The notes: generated by a model from the letters alone, not told the origin. Counted from the first letter of the stretch, positions 1 to 8,531 are shown. The stretch: 64,000 nucleotides of DNA from Chitinophaga filiformis (GCF_023100805.1 NZ_CP095855.1:1116001-1180000); one strand, 5' to 3'. Program-made: numbers and translations.

Positions 1-368
1 GCTGCGGCTGTGTAGGGGCCAATACCTTTGAGCGATTGTATGGTTTCGTATGTATTGGGAAAGTGGCCGTGATAGGCAGACACGATCTGCCGTGCAGCAG
101 CCAGCATATTTTTACAGCGTGCATAGTAACCCAGTCCCTGCCACAGGCGGAATACCGCTTCTTCCGGCGCTGCCGCCAGTTCTTTTACTGTCGGGTAGTT
201 CAATATAAACTTCTCGTAATAGGCCCATCCCTGTTCTACACGTGTTTGTTGGAGAATAATTTCAGACAGCCATATCCGGTAGGGGTCTTTCTCACCTTTC
301 CATGGCATGGAGCGGGTGTTCTCATTTTTGTTCCATTCCAGCAAGGTGTTCGTAAAAAACTGCTTCAT
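1..368 (-). CDS. mutY: A/G-specific adenine glycosylase MutY (N-terminal part, cut by window edge)
   Basis: The minus strand from an ATG at 368-366 reads an open N-terminus of about 122 residues that runs off the left edge. It contains SEIILQQTRV around residues 35-44, matching the MutY motif with its catalytic Glu (here E36), and begins the helix-hairpin-helix motif LKGIGPYTAAA at the edge. MutY removes adenine mispaired with 8-oxoguanine in base excision repair. The C-terminal iron-sulphur and NUDIX-like parts lie outside the window. On the minus strand TATATTTG (381-374) matches the Bacteroidota -7 box and lies only a few bases before the ATG, so the transcript may have almost no leader; that is inference. 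Confidence 0.93.
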   Translation of the reverse strand, partial: MKQFFTNTLLEWNKNENTRSMPWKGEKDPYRIWLSEIILQQTRVEQGWAYYEKFILNYPTVKELAAAPEEAVFRLWQGLGYYARCKNMLAAARQIVSAYHGHFPNTYETIQSLKGIGPYTAA

Positions 369-940
369 TTCTGCAAATATAAAGGGATCAATGAAAAAGG
401 GTGCATCCGGGTAGAGGGCACCTTTTTGTATATGCCGGGTGATGAAAAAATTGTAGTGGCAGGACTGTTGGAAAAATAACAGGATTGCATTAGATTTATT
501 TTTGATAATATTCAGCTGTAGCGATTTAGCAGTGAACATTAACAGAACTTGTTGATCAGTAGACGAATATGCCGGAAAATGCGTTATAATAGGCAAAGAC
601 CTTTTATCTGTTAGTGCCTGATCCCGATGGATCTTTTTTCGTTAAGTGAAGAAAAAAAAGACTAAATGAATATTATTTTTTGTATATTCGTTAATGAGTG
701 GTTTAGTGAAATATTGTGATTACCCTAATGAAAGTGTACTTGTACTGGGTTAGAGCATGGTGTCCCTCTCTTTTTCCGGTTGCCCGTTACTAGCGTTTAG
801 AGATTATTACTAAGTGATTTACAGATAGATATATTATATAAAACCTTGGTATAAGAAAAAAAGATAAAATTTATTTGCTTAAAATTCAGCAATTAAAAAA
901 AATTAAATAATTTTGGGACAAGTAATCCTTCGCTTCAATT
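369..940. other. Intergenic region between divergent mutY and the HU gene
   Basis: About 570 AT-rich bases with no convincing gene on either strand. The plus-strand reading frame across 36-479 mostly shadows mutY. The region should hold the divergent promoters of mutY and the HU gene; apart from the -7-like boxes described separately I see no strong palindrome or RNA gene. Confidence 0.6.
908..915 (+). promoter_or_regulatory. Candidate -7 box for the HU gene
   Basis: TAATTTTG matches the Bacteroidota primary-sigma -7 consensus TAnnTTTG and lies 25 bases before the HU start codon. The nearest upstream TTTG (874-877) is about 30 bases away, longer than the usual spacing, so only the -7 element is well supported. 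Confidence 0.4.
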
Positions 941-1228
941 ATGAGAAAAGCTGACTTAATTAACAATATTGCTGAAAAAACCGGCATACCTAAAGTAGAT
1001 GTGTTAGTAACACTAGAGGCCATGTTTAAGGAGGTCAAGGAAGCGTTGGCTAATGGCGAGCATATCTATATAAGGGGCTTTGGTAGCTTCATTACAAAAA
1101 AGAGAGCTGCTAAAATTGGCCGTAACATCAAGAAGAACGTTGCCGTTGAGATTCCGGAGCATTTCATTCCTGCCTTTAAGCCGTCTAAAGAATTCGTTGC
1201 AGAAGTAAAGAAGCTTAAAAGTTCGTAA
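941..1228 (+). CDS. HU/IHF-family DNA-binding protein
   Basis: A 95-residue protein, the usual length for HU/IHF. It starts MRKADLINNIAEKTG, has the helical dimerisation part at about 1-40, the IRGFGSF strand at about 44-50, and a basic arm region ending IPAFKPSKEF, which matches the conserved PxFKPSK-type end of the family. Such proteins bind and bend DNA as dimers and help organise the nucleoid. The arm lacks the usual RNP motif and reads AKIGRNIKKNVAVEIPE, a variation I consider normal for Bacteroidota homologues. The start is preceded by an A-rich leader with no Shine-Dalgarno sequence. The next gene begins 23 bases downstream, so co-transcription is likely. Confidence 0.93.
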   Translation: MRKADLINNIAEKTGIPKVDVLVTLEAMFKEVKEALANGEHIYIRGFGSFITKKRAAKIGRNIKKNVAVEIPEHFIPAFKPSKEFVAEVKKLKSS

Positions 1229-1251
1229 TTTTGCAGCCTAATATTTAAGGC

Positions 1252-2088
1252 GTGCAAAAATCACAGATTCTCCTGGTCGGTGCCGCGACGGCAATACTTA
1301 TTGTATTGGTAGCGTTTGGCCGCACCGTACCTCATTCGGATAAAAAAGCGATGCCAACTGCCACTCATATGCATGAGGGTCAGGAGGGAAAAACTATTGC
1401 CTTCGACGAATTGCTGGCTTCCGCCAAGCAAAAGGTCCCAGCTGATAAATTAATTTCTATTGCCCGCCTGGAGAATATTGTCCGGGGCGATGTTAAGAAC
1501 CAGCAGATAGCCGCTTACAAAGAATTATATGCCTCCTGGGATAGCCTTAACCAACTACCCATAGCTGCGTATTATCTTGGCGAATCCGCCAAGTTGGAAA
1601 ATTCCGAAAAAAGCCTCACCTTTGCAGCCAATTTATTTTTAGAACATCTGGAACACGCAGAGGACCCTGCTGTAATGAACTGGGAGACCAAACAGGCCAT
1701 TACCCTACTGGATCAGGCAATAAAGCTTAGTCCGGGTAATGATTCCCTTAAAATAAAACAGGCCCTTCTGTATATGAATACAGAGCCTATGGTAGGCGTC
1801 CAAAAACTCAGGGATGTGGTGGCAACCAATCCTGACAATGCAGAAGCTCAGATCACATTGGCAAGTCTTGCTATTCAGTCAAACCAGTTTGATAAAGCCA
1901 TAGACAGGATGGAGTCATTCACTCAGAAACATCCTGAGGAGGCTAAAGCGCTATTTGTGCTGGCCGAGGCCTACAAGGGCAAAGGCGATTTCAAAAAGGC
2001 TGTTGAACTGGCTGAAAAATGTAAGGCGCTCGTGAAGGATCCTTCACTGAAGGCCGAAATAGATGATTATATCAAGAGTATTAAATAA
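1252..2088 (+). CDS. TPR-repeat protein, membrane-anchored
   Basis: A 278-residue protein read from a GTG start. Residues about 5-22 (ILLVGAATAILIVLVAFG) form one hydrophobic segment, so it is likely an inner-membrane anchor or an uncleaved signal with the rest outside the cytoplasm. The remainder is helical with tetratricopeptide-like repeats; the clearest are around 150-265 (AITLLDQAIKLSPGN, KLRDVVATNPDNAEAQ, AIDRMESFTQKHPEEA). These repeats are protein-interaction scaffolds; no catalytic motif is seen. It sits 23 bases after the HU gene and just before a tiny basic ribosomal-type peptide and RNase G, probably as one transcript. The specific function is not known to me. Confidence 0.85.
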   Translation: MQKSQILLVGAATAILIVLVAFGRTVPHSDKKAMPTATHMHEGQEGKTIAFDELLASAKQKVPADKLISIARLENIVRGDVKNQQIAAYKELYASWDSLNQLPIAAYYLGESAKLENSEKSLTFAANLFLEHLEHAEDPAVMNWETKQAITLLDQAIKLSPGNDSLKIKQALLYMNTEPMVGVQKLRDVVATNPDNAEAQITLASLAIQSNQFDKAIDRMESFTQKHPEEAKALFVLAEAYKGKGDFKKAVELAEKCKALVKDPSLKAEIDDYIKSIK

Positions 2089-2124
2089 TATTCATTTTTT
2101 AAACATTTAAAAACTTATTAGCGT

Positions 2125-2220
2125 ATGCCTTGCGGTAAGAAAAGAAAAAGACATAAGATTGCTACTCACAAACGTAAAAAAAGACTGAGAAAGAACCGGC
2201 ATAAGAAGAATAAGAAATAA
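2125..2220 (+). CDS. 31-residue basic peptide, COX24/AURKAIP1 (bS22/mS38-like) family
   Basis: An ATG at 2125 opens a 31-codon frame starting MPCGKKRKRHKIATHKRKK and ending KNKK. It is almost entirely Lys, Arg and His. The K-R-H-K-I-x-T-H-K-R-K-K-R pattern is what I recall for the COX24/AURKAIP1 C-terminal domain, which is mitochondrial ribosomal protein mS38 and, in mycobacteria, the small ribosomal protein bS22. A role as a small-subunit accessory protein is therefore likely. It lies 36 bases after the TPR gene, with RNase G downstream. It is too short for normal gene-calling cut-offs, but its codons and family resemblance make it convincing. Confidence 0.8.
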   Translation: MPCGKKRKRHKIATHKRKKRLRKNRHKKNKK

Positions 2221-2522
2221 TTTTCTCCTGTTTCCCGCCATTTATACTAACCAGGTTTTATTTGCGGCGCGGTGATCGGACAAAAATTTTTATATATCCT
2301 GCATGATTTTGGCGATTATTATTAAATTGCTGGAGTCATGCAGGTTTTTCCACAAATCCCGCTTAGAATTCCGGATATTACCTGCTGATCGCTAAACCCT
2401 TAAGCAATCCATCATCTACGTAGGCTGGCGTTTCGCCAGCTGTAATCTGGTATGCAGTAAGCTGTTATTAAATAGCCGTGCATAACTCAAGGTGAAGTTA
2501 TAATGGTTAAAATTTTGGACGC
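2221..2522 (+). other. Long leader between the small basic gene and RNase G
   Basis: About 300 bases without a gene. The one clear structure is a short perfect hairpin at 2424-2440. Long structured leaders are known for RNase E, where they mediate autoregulation; whether this one does so is inference. Confidence 0.5.
2424..2440 (+). other. 7-bp perfect hairpin in the RNase G leader
   Basis: GCTGGCG (2424-2430) and CGCCAGC (2434-2440) pair perfectly around a TTT loop. No T-run follows, so it is not an intrinsic terminator. It lies 83 bases before the RNase G start and could be an RNA-structure element in its leader. Confidence 0.5.
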
Positions 2523-4073
2523 TTGAACAAGGAACTTATTATAAATGCGGCACCAACTGGTGTGGAAATAGCGTTGCTGGAAGATAAGAAACTGGTGGAA
2601 TTGCATCACGAAAGCGGCAATCCCAACTTTTCTGTAGGGGATTTATACCTGGGGCGGGTGAAAAAGTTGATCCCGGGCCTTAATGCGGCTTTTGTCGATG
2701 TAGGATTTGAAAAAGATGCCTTCTTACATTACACAGATCTTAGCCCATATATACGTTCTATACTAAAATTTACCCAGCAGGCTATTTCAGATAAAACCCC
2801 GGAGGGGTTTGATTTTACAAAGTTTAAGAATGAGCCGGAGATTGTAAAGACCGGCAAGATCACAGATGTGCTGGGCGGAAAGCCCAACATCCTGGTGCAG
2901 ATACTAAAAGAGCCTATTTCTTCTAAAGGTCCCCGTCTTAGTTGCGAAATTTCTCTACCCGGAAGGTTTATCGTGTTAACACCCTTTAATGACATTGTTG
3001 CTGTATCTAAAAAGATACATTCTTCCGAAGAAAGAAAAAGATTGCAGAAGATCGTAGAGGCTATCAAAACACCCAACTTCGGTGTTATTGTCCGTACGGC
3101 GGCTGAAGGAAAGAAAACGGCAGAACTGCATGAGGATCTGACCACTCTCGTTGAAACCTGGAAGAATATACAGGCTAACCTGCGCGCGGCACAGCCTCCG
3201 CAGAAAATATTGAGTGAACAGGCAAAAACAACCAGCATACTGCGTGACCTTCTTAACGAGAGCTTTAACAAGATCGTTATCAATGACAGGAATATGTTCA
3301 CTGACACGAGGGCCTATATACAGAAAATAGCCCCCGAGAAGCAGGACATCGTTCAGCATTACCATAACGGCGCTCCTATCTTTGATCACTATGGCGTTAC
3401 CCGCCAGGTGAAAGCTTCCTTCGGGAAGACCGTCAACCTGGACAGCGGCGTATACCTGATCATAGAAGCTACTGAAGCATTGCATGTCATCGACGTCAAC
3501 AGCGGTTATAAAAGCTCCAGCAATAACCAGGAACAGAATGCCCTCGCATCCAACCTGGAAGCTGCAGCAGAAATAGCCCGCCAGCTGAGGCTCCGCGACC
3601 TGGGAGGTATCATCATCATCGACTTCATTGACATGAAGTTGCCGGAGAATAAGAAGGTAGTCTACGAAGCCATGGAGAAATTCATGTCGCAGGACAGGGC
3701 CAAACATACCATCCTGCCTATCTCTAAATTCGGTTTGATGCAGATCACCCGCCAACGGGTGAAACCTGAAGTGACCATCTCCGTAGCAGAAGATTGCCCT
3801 ACCTGTCATGGTACCGGTAAGATCGGAGCCTCCGTACTGATCATCGACGAGATCGAAAAGAACCTGCAATACCTCATTAATCACCAGCATAAAGGGCTTA
3901 CCATCAGGGTACATCCTATATTTTATGCCTACCTGGCTAAAGGCTTCCTGACCTCCCGCCGGTGGAAGTGGTACTTCCAGTATAAGAAATGGGTGAAGAT
4001 CAAAGCCGACTCTAACTACCACCTTACTGAATATCGTTTCTTTGACGCCAACGAAGAAGAAATCAAATTATAA
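2523..4073 (+). CDS. rng: Ribonuclease E/G (RNase G type)
   Basis: A 516-residue protein read from a TTG start, the right length for RNase G (no long RNase E tail). It has an N-terminal S1-like RNA-binding region (about 35-130), DVNSG with catalytic D324, IIIIDFIDM with D367, and the zinc-link motif CPTCHGTG with C425 and C428, where two subunits share a metal. It is a 5'-end-sensing single-strand endoribonuclease acting in rRNA maturation and mRNA decay. It follows the ribosomal-type basic peptide, fitting an RNA-metabolism group. A perfect 15-bp terminator hairpin follows at 4095-4130. Confidence 0.95.
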   Translation: MNKELIINAAPTGVEIALLEDKKLVELHHESGNPNFSVGDLYLGRVKKLIPGLNAAFVDVGFEKDAFLHYTDLSPYIRSILKFTQQAISDKTPEGFDFTKFKNEPEIVKTGKITDVLGGKPNILVQILKEPISSKGPRLSCEISLPGRFIVLTPFNDIVAVSKKIHSSEERKRLQKIVEAIKTPNFGVIVRTAAEGKKTAELHEDLTTLVETWKNIQANLRAAQPPQKILSEQAKTTSILRDLLNESFNKIVINDRNMFTDTRAYIQKIAPEKQDIVQHYHNGAPIFDHYGVTRQVKASFGKTVNLDSGVYLIIEATEALHVIDVNSGYKSSSNNQEQNALASNLEAAAEIARQLRLRDLGGIIIIDFIDMKLPENKKVVYEAMEKFMSQDRAKHTILPISKFGLMQITRQRVKPEVTISVAEDCPTCHGTGKIGASVLIIDEIEKNLQYLINHQHKGLTIRVHPIFYAYLAKGFLTSRRWKWYFQYKKWVKIKADSNYHLTEYRFFDANEEEIKL

Positions 4074-4094
4074 TTCCAGCCTCACTGCTTTATC

Positions 4095-4130
4095 TAAAAC
4101 GCTTAACACAAAATCGTGTTAAGCGTTTTA
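4095..4130 (+). terminator. Intrinsic terminator after RNase G
   Basis: Arms 4095-4109 (TAAAACGCTTAACAC) and 4116-4130 pair perfectly over 15 bp with a 6-base loop. The right arm itself ends GTTTTA, giving a short U-tract. Confidence 0.8.
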
Positions 4131-4230
4131 CATTTGTGCCTTCAAACATTTTACCGGGATCGCTGTTGTTCTACAAAACAACGACCTACAGGGGAACAAT
4201 CAGACTGCTTATTAAAACTCCGTTGCGTTT

Positions 4231-5883
4231 ATGTCTTTACGTTACATGTGCCTTTTTTTGTTGTTAGCGACCGTATTACTCTCCTCCTGTGGTGAGAGCC
4301 ACAGACGAAGGAAAGGACGGGACAGGGATACCAGCCATTACACCGGACAGGAATACATCGATCTTAAACTGGACAGTAACCAGGTGATCAGTTTTCTGCA
4401 ACACGATACCGCCTATGCAGAATATATCCGTGATTTCTACCGTCAGCGCGACTTCCACTATGCCTGGATCGGAAACGATGGCCGGCTGACGGAGCAGGCA
4501 GGTAACTTTATCAATATGATGAAAGCCGATGCCGACTATGGCCTGAACGACAGTACCATCATCAGTAAACCACTGCGGGCCCTGTATGATACGCTGGTAA
4601 TGGAAGGAGAGAAGTTCCGCAGGAATGACAAGGCTATGCCCAGGGCGGAACTGCTGTTGACTGCCCAGTTTTTTGCCTATGGCAATAAAGTATGGAGCGG
4701 CCTGACCTCAGACAGCGCCAAGTCGCTGGAGTGGTTCATTCCCCGGAAGAAGATCAACATGCAAAGCCTGCTCGATACTATGCTGAGCCGCCCGGCCAAC
4801 ACTTTTGAAGAGCCGGTGAACAAACAATACAAACTACTGCGGGACCAGCTGAAAAAACTGGCCGCGCTGGAGAAAGCGCCCTGGGATTCACTGAAAGCAT
4901 CCCGCAAGCTTTATAAACCGGGCGAGCGCGATACCATTGTTGCCGCTGTAAAACAGCGCCTGCATATACTGGGCGACCTGGCAATTGCCGATACTTCGCA
5001 ACTCTTTACGCCGCTGCTCGACACAGCAATACGCAATTTCCAGGACCGTATGGGGCTGAAGAAGGATGGCACCATCCAGCCTTCCCTGCTCAATGCGCTG
5101 AATGTGTCTCCGCAGAAACGTATCCAGCAGATCCTGATCAATATGGAGCGCATCCGCTGGATACCGGCAGAATCACCGGCCGAATACCTGCTGGTAAATA
5201 TTCCTGCGTTTAAGCTGTATGTCTACGACAATAATAAACTGGACTGGAGCTGTAATGTAGTAGTGGGAAAACCGGGCACAAACACGGTCATTTTCAGCAA
5301 TGAGATGAGGTATATCGTGTTCAGTCCCTATTGGAATGTACCTCCCGGCATATTGGTACACGAGGTATTACCAGCCATGAAAAGGAATGCCGGTTATCTT
5401 GCCCACCAGAATATGGAAGTGGTGACAGGCAGCGGTAGTCCTGTGAATACAGGCTCGCTCAACTGGGCTAAATATTCCGGCGCTAATTTCCCATATATTA
5501 TTCGCCAGAAGCCGGGTGGGAAAAATGCGCTGGGTAAGGTCAAGTTCCTGTTCCCGAACGAGTATAACATTTACCTGCACGATACGCCTTCCAAAGGGCT
5601 CTTCGGAGAAAGTAAACGTACTTTCAGCCATGGCTGCATACGCGTGTCGGAACCACAGCGCCTGGCGGAATGGCTGCTGCGTAAGGATTCTGCCTGGACG
5701 CAGCAGAAGATAGTAGCAGCAATGAACGCGGGCAAGGAGAAGTTCATCACTCTGAAAGAGAAGGTGCCTGTATATATAGGATATTTTACCGCCTTCGTGG
5801 ACAGTGAGGGCAGGCTGAACTTCCGGGATGATGTGTATGGACACGACGCAAGACTGGCGGCTACATTATTTGGAACCAGATAG
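4231..5883 (+). CDS. L,D-transpeptidase lipoprotein (YcbB-like, YkuD domain)
   Basis: A 550-residue protein with a lipoprotein signal (residues 1-20, ending LLSSC with lipidation Cys20). The N-terminal half is helical and YcbB-like; a peptidoglycan-binding-like segment lies around 230-295 (KQRLHILGDLA through QDRMGLKKDG); the YkuD catalytic domain covers about 320-500. The active-site motif is SHGCIRV with H467 and C469, and an upstream HD sits in YLHDTPSKGLF. Such enzymes make 3-3 crosslinks in peptidoglycan or attach proteins to it in the periplasm. All recognisable catalytic residues are intact. It is a single gene between a strong terminator and the convergent ridA. Confidence 0.93.
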   Translation: MSLRYMCLFLLLATVLLSSCGESHRRRKGRDRDTSHYTGQEYIDLKLDSNQVISFLQHDTAYAEYIRDFYRQRDFHYAWIGNDGRLTEQAGNFINMMKADADYGLNDSTIISKPLRALYDTLVMEGEKFRRNDKAMPRAELLLTAQFFAYGNKVWSGLTSDSAKSLEWFIPRKKINMQSLLDTMLSRPANTFEEPVNKQYKLLRDQLKKLAALEKAPWDSLKASRKLYKPGERDTIVAAVKQRLHILGDLAIADTSQLFTPLLDTAIRNFQDRMGLKKDGTIQPSLLNALNVSPQKRIQQILINMERIRWIPAESPAEYLLVNIPAFKLYVYDNNKLDWSCNVVVGKPGTNTVIFSNEMRYIVFSPYWNVPPGILVHEVLPAMKRNAGYLAHQNMEVVTGSGSPVNTGSLNWAKYSGANFPYIIRQKPGGKNALGKVKFLFPNEYNIYLHDTPSKGLFGESKRTFSHGCIRVSEPQRLAEWLLRKDSAWTQQKIVAAMNAGKEKFITLKEKVPVYIGYFTAFVDSEGRLNFRDDVYGHDARLAATLFGTR

Positions 5884-5966
5884 CCGCTTAACGCGATGGA
5901 AGGGGCTGACCAAAAAGGCAAATAAGTGGTGGAGAAGGAAGATCCCTTTTAGTCAGCCTCCGGAAA

Positions 5967-6347
5967 TTACTTGCTGGCGATCACGGAGATCTCCACATTC
6001 ACACCTTTGGGCAGCGCAGCTACCTGAACGGTTTCACGGGCAGGATAATCGCCGGTAAAATAAGAACCGTATACTTCGTTGATCTGTGCGAAATCGTTCA
6101 TATTCATAATGAAGATGGTCGTCTTCAGTACATTATCGAAGTCCATACCCGCCTCGGAAAGAATACCTTTCAGGTTCTTCATTACCTGGTGGGTTTCGGT
6201 TTTGATATCATCCAGTACCAGTTGGTTGGTGTCCGGATTCAGTGCTATTTGCCCGGATACAAACAGCAGGTTGCCTTTCTGTATGGCCTGATTGTAGGGG
6301 CCGATCGGAGCAGGCGCATTCTTTGTGTTGATGATCTGTTTTTCCAT
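5967..6347 (-). CDS. ridA: RidA family reactive intermediate deaminase
   Basis: A 126-residue protein, the family's normal length. It shows PIGPYNQAI at about 14-22, LLFVSGQIAL at about 28-37, and the C-terminal GDYPARETVQVAALPKG with the conserved Arg that binds the substrate carboxylate. RidA trimers hydrolyse 2-iminobutanoate and 2-iminopropanoate, which protects PLP enzymes from damage. It is convergent with the L,D-transpeptidase gene and divergent from the 3HCDH-domain gene; I see no operon partner. Confidence 0.95.
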   Translation of the reverse strand: MEKQIINTKNAPAPIGPYNQAIQKGNLLFVSGQIALNPDTNQLVLDDIKTETHQVMKNLKGILSEAGMDFDNVLKTTIFIMNMNDFAQINEVYGSYFTGDYPARETVQVAALPKGVNVEISVIASK

Positions 6348-6408
6348 GACCGTAAAAATAGGGTCTTATTATTAGTTATTAATTAATAGGTTTGCGAAAA
6401 TTTTGCAC

Positions 6409-7095
6409 ATGAATATCCTCGTTATAGGAGAAGAGCAACATTATGCTGCTTTCCTTCAAAAGGGTGGTTTGAGTGGGCACCGGGTGCAGCAGGTTAGTAC
6501 AGCAGAGCGCATAGGGACGCTGGAAGATTACGGGCTGGTAATAGACCTGGATTTTGATGAACATACCGACCGTGCACGTATCTATGCAAAATATCCGCAG
6601 GTGCCTGTGCTGGCGGCCATTGTAAGAACTTCCCTGGCAGACGTAATGAATAATTACGCTTTTGAACAGGGATTTAACCTGGTGGGTTGTAACTGGCTGC
6701 CGGGATTTGTGGCGATGCCTGTTACAGAAGTTTCTGTAATGGAAGAAGAGCAAAAGCCTTTGCTGGCAGACATTATGAAGGAATTGGGCTGGGAGTATGA
6801 AATAGTGGAAGACAGGGTAGGGCTGGTCACCCCGAGAGTTGTTTGCATGATCATCAACGAAGCATACATGGCAGCTGAAGAAGGTACTGCATCGCGTGAA
6901 GATATTAATGTTGCAATGCGGCTGGGGACCAATTACCCGAAAGGACCTTTTGAATGGTGCGGGGAAATTGGCGTCACAAGGGTATATAAGGTGCTGGACG
7001 CCGTGTATAAGGCTACGGGGAATGAACGGTATAAAATAAGTGCGCTGCTGGCACAGGAAGCAGGCATAGATATGAAAATTGTGAGAAAAAATTAA
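6409..7095 (+). CDS. 3-hydroxyacyl-CoA dehydrogenase C-terminal domain protein without a standard Rossmann half
   Basis: The C-terminal half (about 135-225) matches the 3-hydroxyacyl-CoA dehydrogenase C-terminal domain: TPRVVCMIINEAYMAAEEG, then the MRLGTNYPKGPFEW motif and a helical dimerisation part. The N-terminal 130 residues (MNILVIGEEQHYAAFLQ) lack the GxGxxG nucleotide motif expected of the full enzyme, and the total of about 228 residues is shorter than a normal 280-residue 3-hydroxybutyryl-CoA dehydrogenase. I take ATG 6409 rather than an upstream in-frame TTG at 6403. It may have lost NAD binding or use a diverged fold; the substrate is unknown. tsaB follows 10 bases downstream, so the two probably share a transcript. 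Confidence 0.8.
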   Translation: MNILVIGEEQHYAAFLQKGGLSGHRVQQVSTAERIGTLEDYGLVIDLDFDEHTDRARIYAKYPQVPVLAAIVRTSLADVMNNYAFEQGFNLVGCNWLPGFVAMPVTEVSVMEEEQKPLLADIMKELGWEYEIVEDRVGLVTPRVVCMIINEAYMAAEEGTASREDINVAMRLGTNYPKGPFEWCGEIGVTRVYKVLDAVYKATGNERYKISALLAQEAGIDMKIVRKN

Positions 7096-7105
7096 ACTAT
7101 ATACA

Positions 7106-7783
7106 TTGCCTCTGATACTGCATATCGATACTGCTACTACGATCGGGTCTGTTTGTCTGTCGAAAGACGGGCAACCTTTACAGACATTGGTAAATGATAA
7201 ACAACAGGACCATGCGGCCAGTATGGTATTGTTTGTACAGGAGATCATGCGGGAGCAGCAGGTGAAGCCTGAAGATCTCGATGCTATTGCTGTCAGTGCA
7301 GGTCCCGGTTCATATACAGGACTACGTGTAGGCGTGGCTACAGCAAAGGGGCTGTGTTATAGCTGGGAGAAACCATTGATCGCTGTATCTACCTTACAGA
7401 TGATGGCACAGGGCCTGCTATCGCGGGTGGAGGATACGGATGCATTATATTGTCCTATGCTGGACGCAAGAAGAATGGAAGTATACACCGCCGTATATGA
7501 TGCATCCTTACATACAATAGTAGCTCCCCATGCGTTAATACTCAGCCCTGAAGCATTCAGCGAACAGGTATCAGCAAAGAAGACATATTTTTTCGGTAAT
7601 GGAAGCGATAAATGGCAGCAATTAATGCCTCCTCATTCCAACGCCTTATTCGTTCCTTATATATTAAACGCTGCGGATATGGTGCCGCTGGCAACAGCAG
7701 CCTACGAGCGCAAAGCTTTTGAAGATGTAGCCTATTTTAGCCCCTTTTACCTCAAACCCTTTCATTCTACAATGAAAAAATAG
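7106..7783 (+). CDS. tsaB: tRNA threonylcarbamoyladenosine biosynthesis protein TsaB
   Basis: A 225-residue protein with the ASKHA-fold start LILHIDTATTIGSVCL and the diagnostic SAGPGSYTGLRVGVATAKGL at about 63-82. TsaB partners TsaD and TsaE in making the t6A modification of ANN-decoding tRNAs in the cytoplasm. The frame is read from a TTG; the conserved N-terminal strand begins immediately after it, which supports that start. It lies 10 bases after the 3HCDH-domain gene. Confidence 0.93.
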   Translation: MPLILHIDTATTIGSVCLSKDGQPLQTLVNDKQQDHAASMVLFVQEIMREQQVKPEDLDAIAVSAGPGSYTGLRVGVATAKGLCYSWEKPLIAVSTLQMMAQGLLSRVEDTDALYCPMLDARRMEVYTAVYDASLHTIVAPHALILSPEAFSEQVSAKKTYFFGNGSDKWQQLMPPHSNALFVPYILNAADMVPLATAAYERKAFEDVAYFSPFYLKPFHSTMKK

Positions 7784-8077
7784 GTCGTTTGTAATGTAAA
7801 AAATGACCTCCATCCCCATGATAACGGGCTTTTTATGTCTTATTAAGAAGCGTAATCCTTACACTTACCTCAGTTTGTGTCATGAAACTGTCAAATTATG
7901 TTTATTTGGCAAGTAAACGGCATCCATATATTAAAAAATAAGGTATAGAAGTTTTTTTTATTACGACTAATATTATATTTTTGTATAAATCGATACCCGG
8001 TTATTGTTTTCTAACAAGTTATGGGTTTACTGTCCGTTGATCCCTTTCATTTCATCATTTTTTAAAACTATTATGCG
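7784..8077 (+). other. Intergenic region before the ArsR-type gene
   Basis: About 290 bases with no gene. It carries a -7-like box at 7976-7983 and otherwise only AT-rich sequence. I see no clear terminator hairpin for tsaB. Confidence 0.5.
7976..7983 (+). promoter_or_regulatory. Candidate -7 box for the ArsR-type gene
   Basis: TATTTTTG fits TAnnTTTG. A T-rich tract sits about 20 bases upstream where the -33 TTTG would be, without the G. Transcription from it would give a leader of about 85-90 bases. Confidence 0.4.
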
Positions 8078-8437
8078 ATGGAAAAAACATTATTAACGAC
8101 CTCTTCTAATACTCTTATTATTTCTAGAGGTACCAATGAAAAAGACCAAATTAAATTGGATTACATTGCCGTTAAGAAGGCTGCTATGGTTTTGCGTGCA
8201 ATAAACCATAAGCTGCGCCAGCAAATGATTAAGTTGCTGGAAGATCATAAGAAAATGACAGTAACTGAAATCTACGTTAAGCTGCGTCTTGAGCAGTCAG
8301 TAGCGTCACAGCACCTGGCTATTCTGCGCCGTGCCGGCATTGTGATTACAGAGAGAGATGGTAAATTCATCCACTATACGATCAATAAACAACGTATAGC
8401 TGAAGTTGCCAAATTCGTGGAGGAGCTGGTTGGCTAA
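8078..8437 (+). CDS. ArsR-family winged-helix transcriptional regulator
   Basis: A 119-residue protein with an ArsR-type winged helix at about 35-110: LRAINHKLRQQMIKLLE, the recognition helix in EQSVASQHLAILRRAGIV, and the wing ITERDGKFIHYTIN. No metal-binding CxC motif typical of ArsR/SmtB metal sensors is present; there is no cysteine at all, so it is not a thiol-based sensor by itself. It lies just upstream of a persulfide dioxygenase-rhodanese gene, from which it is separated by a strong terminator, so it may be transcribed alone. Regulation of its neighbour is possible but unproven. Confidence 0.88.
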   Translation: MEKTLLTTSSNTLIISRGTNEKDQIKLDYIAVKKAAMVLRAINHKLRQQMIKLLEDHKKMTVTEIYVKLRLEQSVASQHLAILRRAGIVITERDGKFIHYTINKQRIAEVAKFVEELVG

Positions 8438-8481
8438 TCTGGTTTTGGAGTACTGGTCAAACAGAGTACAAAAAAATATTC

Positions 8482-8531
8482 GGGCCTAACTAAGAGTATA
8501 TTGAAGAAACTTTTAGTTAGGCCCTTATTTT
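8482..8531 (+). terminator. Intrinsic terminator after the ArsR-type gene
   Basis: GGGCCTAACTAA (8482-8493) pairs perfectly with 8513-8524 around a loop of about 19 bases, followed by TTATTTTT. Confidence 0.8.

Noticed and set aside
2976-4022. 348-codon open frame on the minus strand
   Set aside because: It lies wholly inside RNase G in another frame, has no recognisable family and mirrors that gene's codon pattern.
6379-7248. 289-codon open frame on the minus strand
   Set aside because: It covers the 3HCDH-domain gene and the start of tsaB, both with strong family motifs; the minus frame has none.
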